In this document: one piece after another, positions 5,502 through 11,908 of the stretch
How positions within the stretch are numbered: position 1 is the first letter of the stretch
How the letters are laid out: each line of letters starts with the position of its first letter
NCBI GenBank assembly: GCA_964653555.1
Contig: CAZZFT010000156.1
Span: 1 to 11,908, forward strand
Length of the DNA: 11,908 bases
Direction of reading: 5' to 3'
Source: JAHEJV01 sp964653555
GTDB lineage: Bacteria > Myxococcota_A > UBA9160 > SMWR01
Position numbers and translations under genes: made by a program
Notes under the pieces: model-generated
Told to the model about the DNA's origin: nothing
The model's input: the letters and a program-made list of their open reading frames with translations, nothing else
Databases searched by the model: none

Positions 5502-7943
5502 TCAGCCGACCTCGGAGAGGTCGAGCGCCTCGCCCCAGCGCGCGCGCACGGCGTCCCGCAGCGGAAGGTCGCGCCGCAGCCCCGGATCGCGCGCCAGCGC
5601 CTCCCGGGCGGCGTCCCGGGCGACGCCGAGCCAGCGCCGGTCGCGCACCAGGTCGGCGATGCGCAGGTCGGGCAACCGACCGTGCTGGCGAGTTCCGAGG
5701 AACTCGCCCGGACCGCGGATGCGCAGATCGGCGTCGGCGATCGCGAAGCCGTCGGTCGTCTCCAGCATCGCGGCGAGCCGCGCCTCGCTCCCCTCGCCCG
5801 TGCCGCGGGCGACCAGCACGCAGGTCCCCGGACGGCGCCCGCGTCCGACCCGGCCGCGCAGCTGGTGGAGCTGGGCGAGGCCGAAGCGCTCGGCGTGCTC
5901 GACGATCATCAAGGTCGCGTTCGCGACGTCCACGCCGACCTCTACCACCGTCGTGGACACCAGCACCTGGGTCTCGCCGCGCTCGAATCGCTGCATCACC
6001 TCGTGGCGCGAGACGGCGTCGAGGCGCCCGTGCACGAGGTCGACGCGCAGGTCGGGAAAGGCGGCGGCGATCCGCTCGGCGGACTCGCTGGCCGCGCGCA
6101 GATCGCTCTTCTCGGACTCCTCGATCAGCGGATAGACGACGTAGACCTGCTCGCCGCGCGCCGCGGTCTCCCGGAGCAGACGCGCCACCTCCTTCCCCTC
6201 GCCGGCGCGCAGCAGCAGGGTTCGGACCGGATGGCGGCCGGGGGGCAGCTCGTCGATCACGGTCAGATCCAGGTCGCCGTGCAAGGTCATGGCCAGGGTC
6301 CGCGGAATCGGAGTCGCGGTCATCACCAGGGTGTGCGGCTGCGCGCCGCCCTCCCCCGCTCCGCGCAGGGCCGCGCGCTGGCGCACGCCGAAGCGGTGCT
6401 GTTCGTCCACCACGACCAGGCCGCGGCTGCGGAAGCCGACACTCTCCTGGAGCAGCGCGTGGGTGCCGACCGCGACGTCGATCTCCCCCGCGGCGAGCCC
6501 GGCGCGCACGCTCTCGGCGTGGCCCGCCGTCGCCGACGCAGTCAGGAGCTCCACCCACAGCGTCCCGCCGCCGACGAGCCGGCGCAGCGTGCGGAAGTGC
6601 TGCTCCGCCAGCAGCTCGGTCGGCGCCATCAGCGCCGTCTGGTGACCGGACTCGGCGACGGCGACGGCCGCCAGGTACGCCACCACCGTCTTGCCGCTGC
6701 CGACGTCGCCCTCGAGCAGTCGGCTCATCGGATGGGGCCGGGCGAGATCGGCCGCGATCGCACGCCAGGCGCGCTGCTGGGCGCCGGTGAGCGCGAAGGG
6801 CAGCGCCCGCAGCGCCGCCCGCAGGCGCGGCCCGTCGACGCGGATCGGCGGGCCGGGTGCCCGGGCGATCCGGTCGCGGCGCAGCGCGAGGCCGAGCTCG
6901 AGCAGATAGAGCTCCTCGAGGATCAGGCGCTCGTGGGCCGGCGTCCGCGCCGCCGCCAGAGCCTCCGGGTCGGCGTCGGGACCCGGCGCGTGCAGCGCGC
7001 GCAGGGCTTCCCCGGGCGTGGGCAGCCGGCGTGCCGCCACCAGCGACTCGGGCAACCGCCCGGTGACGAGGTCGGCGTAGTCCGCGACCGCCCGCGCGAC
7101 GGCGCGGCGCAGGGCGCGCGGGTGGAGACCCTCGGGAGCCGCATAGCTGGGAACGATCCGCCGCGGGGCATCCGCCGGCGCGTCGGCCTCGGCTGCCGCC
7201 GGCGCGTCCTCCTCGCCCGGCTCCGCCAGCACCTCCACCTCGGGGTGCTGGATCTCCTTGGCGAAGCGGTAGCGCTTCACGTCGCCGGTCACGAGCAGCA
7301 GAGCGCCCTTGCGCACGGTGCGCTCGAGCGTCTCGCCGCCGCGAAACCACTTGAGCTCGACGGTGCCGGTCTCGTCTCCGACGACGGCCTCGAACATGCG
7401 ACCGCCGCGGCCACCGCGACCCCGCCACCCGCTGAAGCCGCTGCCGAGCACCCGGGCGGCAAAGGTCACGTGGCGGCCCACATCGAGCGACGCCACCGTC
7501 TCGAGCGATCGGCGGTCGTCGTAGGCGGTGGGCAGCCGGAACAGCAGATCCTCGACGGTGCGGATGCCGCGCTTCGCGAGCAGCTCGGCGCGGCGGGGCC
7601 CGAGGCCCGGCAACACGCTCGGCGGCTGGGCGAGCACGCGCGCCGCATAGCCGGTGTCGGCGAAGGGTCGCAGCAGCGCGAGGGCGTGCTCGACCGCGGC
7701 GCGTCGCTCCGCTCCGGAGAGCTCGCTTCGGAAGGCGTCCCGCACCCCGCGCAGCGCCTTGCGCAGCTCGGGGGGAACCGAGCCGCGGGCGGCGCGCGCC
7801 GCGGCGCGCTCCACCGACGACTCCAGATCGCGCACGCGATCCGCGTGGGCGAAGTCGTCGCGCGCGGCGAACGCGAGCGGACGCAGCACGGCCTGGATCG
7901 CCGCCTGCGCCGCACTGGCCTCCGCTTCGCGCCCACCCCGCAC
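5502..7943 (-). CDS. recG: ATP-dependent DNA helicase RecG
   Basis: An 813-residue RecG, the superfamily 2 translocase that reverses stalled replication forks and moves Holliday junctions. The order is: an N-terminal extension of about 110 residues; a wedge/OB domain beginning LPGLGPRRAELLAKRG (111-126) and running through YDDR (141-144) to HPEVEV (233-238); then the helicase core with Walker A GDVGSGKT (412-419), Walker B DEQHRFG (513-519), TATPIPRTLA (542-551), and VSTTVVEVGVDVANATLMIV plus HQLRGRVGRG (693-702). The C-terminal part has the RGPGEFLGTRQHG motif (743-755). E. coli RecG has 693 residues, so this one is about 120 longer. Most of the excess is the N-terminal extension, as in Thermotoga-type RecG, plus an acidic Ala/Pro linker (241-260) and a Gly/Arg-rich OB loop (about 168-182). 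The GTG start follows a good ribosome site. It is the last gene of the minus-strand cluster, 51 nt after the thiolase-like gene. Confidence 0.97.
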   Translation of the reverse strand: MRGGREAEASAAQAAIQAVLRPLAFAARDDFAHADRVRDLESSVERAAARAARGSVPPELRKALRGVRDAFRSELSGAERRAAVEHALALLRPFADTGYAARVLAQPPSVLPGLGPRRAELLAKRGIRTVEDLLFRLPTAYDDRRSLETVASLDVGRHVTFAARVLGSGFSGWRGRGGRGGRMFEAVVGDETGTVELKWFRGGETLERTVRKGALLLVTGDVKRYRFAKEIQHPEVEVLAEPGEEDAPAAAEADAPADAPRRIVPSYAAPEGLHPRALRRAVARAVADYADLVTGRLPESLVAARRLPTPGEALRALHAPGPDADPEALAAARTPAHERLILEELYLLELGLALRRDRIARAPGPPIRVDGPRLRAALRALPFALTGAQQRAWRAIAADLARPHPMSRLLEGDVGSGKTVVAYLAAVAVAESGHQTALMAPTELLAEQHFRTLRRLVGGGTLWVELLTASATAGHAESVRAGLAAGEIDVAVGTHALLQESVGFRSRGLVVVDEQHRFGVRQRAALRGAGEGGAQPHTLVMTATPIPRTLAMTLHGDLDLTVIDELPPGRHPVRTLLLRAGEGKEVARLLRETAARGEQVYVVYPLIEESEKSDLRAASESAERIAAAFPDLRVDLVHGRLDAVSRHEVMQRFERGETQVLVSTTVVEVGVDVANATLMIVEHAERFGLAQLHQLRGRVGRGRRPGTCVLVARGTGEGSEARLAAMLETTDGFAIADADLRIRGPGEFLGTRQHGRLPDLRIADLVRDRRWLGVARDAAREALARDPGLRRDLPLRDAVRARWGEALDLSEVG

Positions 7944-7949
7944 GTGTCG

Positions 7950-7954
7950 CCTCC
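7950..7954 (-). promoter_or_regulatory. Ribosome binding site of recG
   Basis: On the minus strand GGAGG (7954-7950) sits 6 nt before the GTG at 7943-7941. I found no other in-frame start codon in the short stretch upstream, so this fixes the recG start and its N-terminal extension. Confidence 0.75.
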
Positions 7955-7994
7955 GGGCACCCGAGTGTGCCGCCGCGGACCGGGAATGGCGAAG

Positions 7995-9460
7995 TCAGAC
8001 CAGGTCGACCCGGGTTGAGGCGAGCCGGACCTCGCGGCCGATGATCTCGGAGGACACCGCGACCTCGGCCAGGGCCGGATCCTCGGCGACGCCGACCGCC
8101 CGCGCGCCGTCGCCGGTGTCGGCCAGGACGATCGTGTGGGTCGGACCCTCGCGCCCGTAGAGCACCGTGTAGCCCACCACTCGCGCCGAGCCGTCGAAGC
8201 CCTCGGCCAGCGCGACGCGCCCCGTCTCCCGCTTCGCCTCTGCGCTCACGTCGGCCGCGGTGAAGCCGTCGCCGACCCCCGTCGACCACAGGCTCACGCC
8301 CTGCTTCGTCAGCATCCCGCTCACCGCGTTCAGCATCCCGCTCGCGCCGGGCTCGAGGCGCAGTCGCTCGGCGAGACGCACCGCAGCCTGCAGGACGAAG
8401 TTGTTCAGCGGTCCGCCTGCGAAGGCCATCCCGCCGGTCACCGTGACCGGGCGGTCGTCGGAGATGCCCAGCTCGCGCTGCTGCACGCGCACCGCCACCG
8501 GGAAGCAGCTGTAGAGCTCGAGATGCGCGAGCTCCTCGAGGTGCAGATCGGCCAGCTCCAGCGCGCGCCGGCCCGCGATGCCGAACGCCGGGCAGCGGTG
8601 CAGCTCGGCGCGCTCCACGAGCGGCAGCATGTGATTCGACTCCACCACCGCGCGCGGGTGGACCCACTGGCTCTCCGGAACGCCCGCCGCGCGCGCCGCA
8701 GCCGCCGACGCGAAGATCAGGCCGGCCGCCTGATCGACGTTCCACTGGGAATTGTGGAGTCGGCCGTACGGGTAGGCGAGCATCCGGTTCTCCCCGCTGG
8801 CTTCGCGGATCGCCTCGGGCGCGACGGGCTCGGGACTCCAGGCCTGGGGGTTCGCCGCGGCCACCCGGCTCATTCCCGCCCACAGCGATGCGATCTCCGC
8901 CCGGTGCTCGGAAAGGGAGCGTCCCTCGGCGAAGCGCAGAGCGTTCTCGATCACCGCGTACTGGCGCACCGGCATGCCCAGGTGGCTGGCGAGCTCGAGG
9001 GGACTCAGGATCTCCTGCGCCGGCCGCCACACCTCGTCGGGCGAGGCTCCCCGCTGGTCGGTGATCGGCGCCGGAACGCCTGCGCGCTCGGCCCGGGAGG
9101 CGCGGTACTTCGCTTCCCCGCCGGTCACCAGGACGCACTGCGCCCCCTCGTCGCGGATCGCGCTGCAGGCGCGTTCGAAGAGCGTCGTCTGCAGCACGCC
9201 GATCTCGGCCAGCTGGGTGCGGGCGGCCTTCGCCCCGATCTCCTCCGCGACCAGTCGCGCGGGATCCGAGTAGTCCCAGAAGCCGCGCGGCACGGCGATC
9301 GCGTCGGCGCGCTCGAGCCAGCGCCGCGAGCCGGCGTCCTCGGCCGCGCGCTCGAGCGCCTGCACCATCAAGCGAGCGGGCTCGAGCGCTCGGGTCGGGT
9401 CCTCTTCCCGCTGCGCGACGGCCCCGACACCGATCAGCACGGGCGTACGGGAGTCGTCGC

Positions 9461-9464
<4 letters not shown>
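7995..9464 (-). CDS. Thiolase-like protein (acetyl-CoA acetyltransferase family, TLP1-like)
   Basis: A 489-residue protein of the SCP2-thiolase/thiolase-like group. Family landmarks are the start RTPVLIGVGAVAQR (6-19), NVDQAAGLIFASA (242-254), VVESNHM (273-279), ELYSCFPVAV (316-325 with C320), and VTGGMAFAGGPLNNF (342-356). The roughly 90 residues after 400 fit the extra C-terminal domain seen in thiolase-like protein type 1. Thiolases make or cleave 3-ketoacyl-CoA. The residues here argue for an altered activity: where I recall relatives having NNY-x-x-H and LTKH, this one reads NNFVLQ (Q359) and LTKQG (Q388). The usual N-terminal motif around the nucleophile is also unclear (TTLFERACSAI, 93-103). 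It may be a poor catalyst, a binding protein or an enzyme for another acyl-CoA reaction. The GTG start overlaps the carB stop by 4 nt, and an AGGAG (9483-9479) lies 14 nt upstream, rather far, so translation is probably coupled to carB. Confidence 0.85.

Positions 9465-11908
<2,444 letters not shown>

Noticed and set aside
7956..7971. 5-bp hairpin GGCAC/GTGCC beside the recG ribosome site
   Set aside because: Too short to be meaningful; the gap between the thiolase-like gene and recG shows no other terminator or promoter signal.
5682..8018. A 778-codon open frame on the plus strand antisense to recG
   Set aside because: It mirrors the recG codons on the other strand, has no start context or domain, and its residue composition (His, Gln, Arg, Gly, Ala) is typical of antisense shadows in GC-rich DNA.
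5146..9138. A 1330-codon open frame on the minus strand across recG and the thiolase-like gene
   Set aside because: Its translation is low-complexity Arg/Ala/Gly/Pro-rich text with no recognised domain, and it lies over two well-supported genes in another frame. High G+C makes stop codons rare in shifted frames.

Overview
The window is a gene-dense stretch of a GC-rich bacterial chromosome (roughly 70% G+C by eye). It holds seven protein-coding genes, two of them cut by the window edges, and no recognisable RNA gene, insertion sequence, prophage or CRISPR array. The gene content (a molybdopterin oxidoreductase of a type often seen in environmental bacteria, a CorA-like transporter, a thiolase-like protein of the SCP2/TLP1 kind, RecG with an N-terminal extension) fits a free-living high-GC bacterium such as a deltaproteobacterium in the broad sense (Myxococcota, Binatota and relatives). 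That placement is an inference from style and is not proven. Five of the six visible gene starts are GTG; only the CorA-like gene starts with ATG.

Left part (1-3668, + strand): the C-terminal 452 residues of a molybdopterin-dependent oxidoreductase, then a CorA-family divalent cation transporter after 35 nt, then a GtfB/UGT-like glycosyltransferase after 45 nt. The close, co-directional spacing suggests one transcription unit, although the three products share no obvious pathway.

Middle part (3665-5476): a HIT-family nucleotide hydrolase lies on the minus strand and meets the glycosyltransferase tail to tail, the two stop codons sharing the palindrome CTAG. A 148-nt divergent intergenic region separates it from a secreted von Willebrand factor A protein on the plus strand. 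This region carries a good sigma70-like promoter for the HIT gene, a set of GTAAA/TTTAC pentamers spaced by whole helical turns, and a weaker candidate promoter for the vWA gene. The vWA gene is followed by a perfect 13-bp inverted repeat that probably ends transcription from both sides.

Right part (5502-11908, minus strand): a likely operon read from right to left. It runs from carB (large subunit of carbamoyl-phosphate synthetase, its first ~260 residues outside the window), through a thiolase-like protein whose GTG start overlaps the carB stop by 4 nt, to recG after a 51-nt gap, and then the inverted repeat. CarB feeds pyrimidine and arginine synthesis and RecG remodels stalled replication forks. 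The thiolase-like protein is the least understood member: it keeps the family scaffold but carries Gln at two positions where I recall relatives having His.

I see no convincing new multi-gene system. The best leads are the coupled carB/thiolase-like/recG arrangement with the altered thiolase-like protein, and the phased pentamers in the divergent promoter region.
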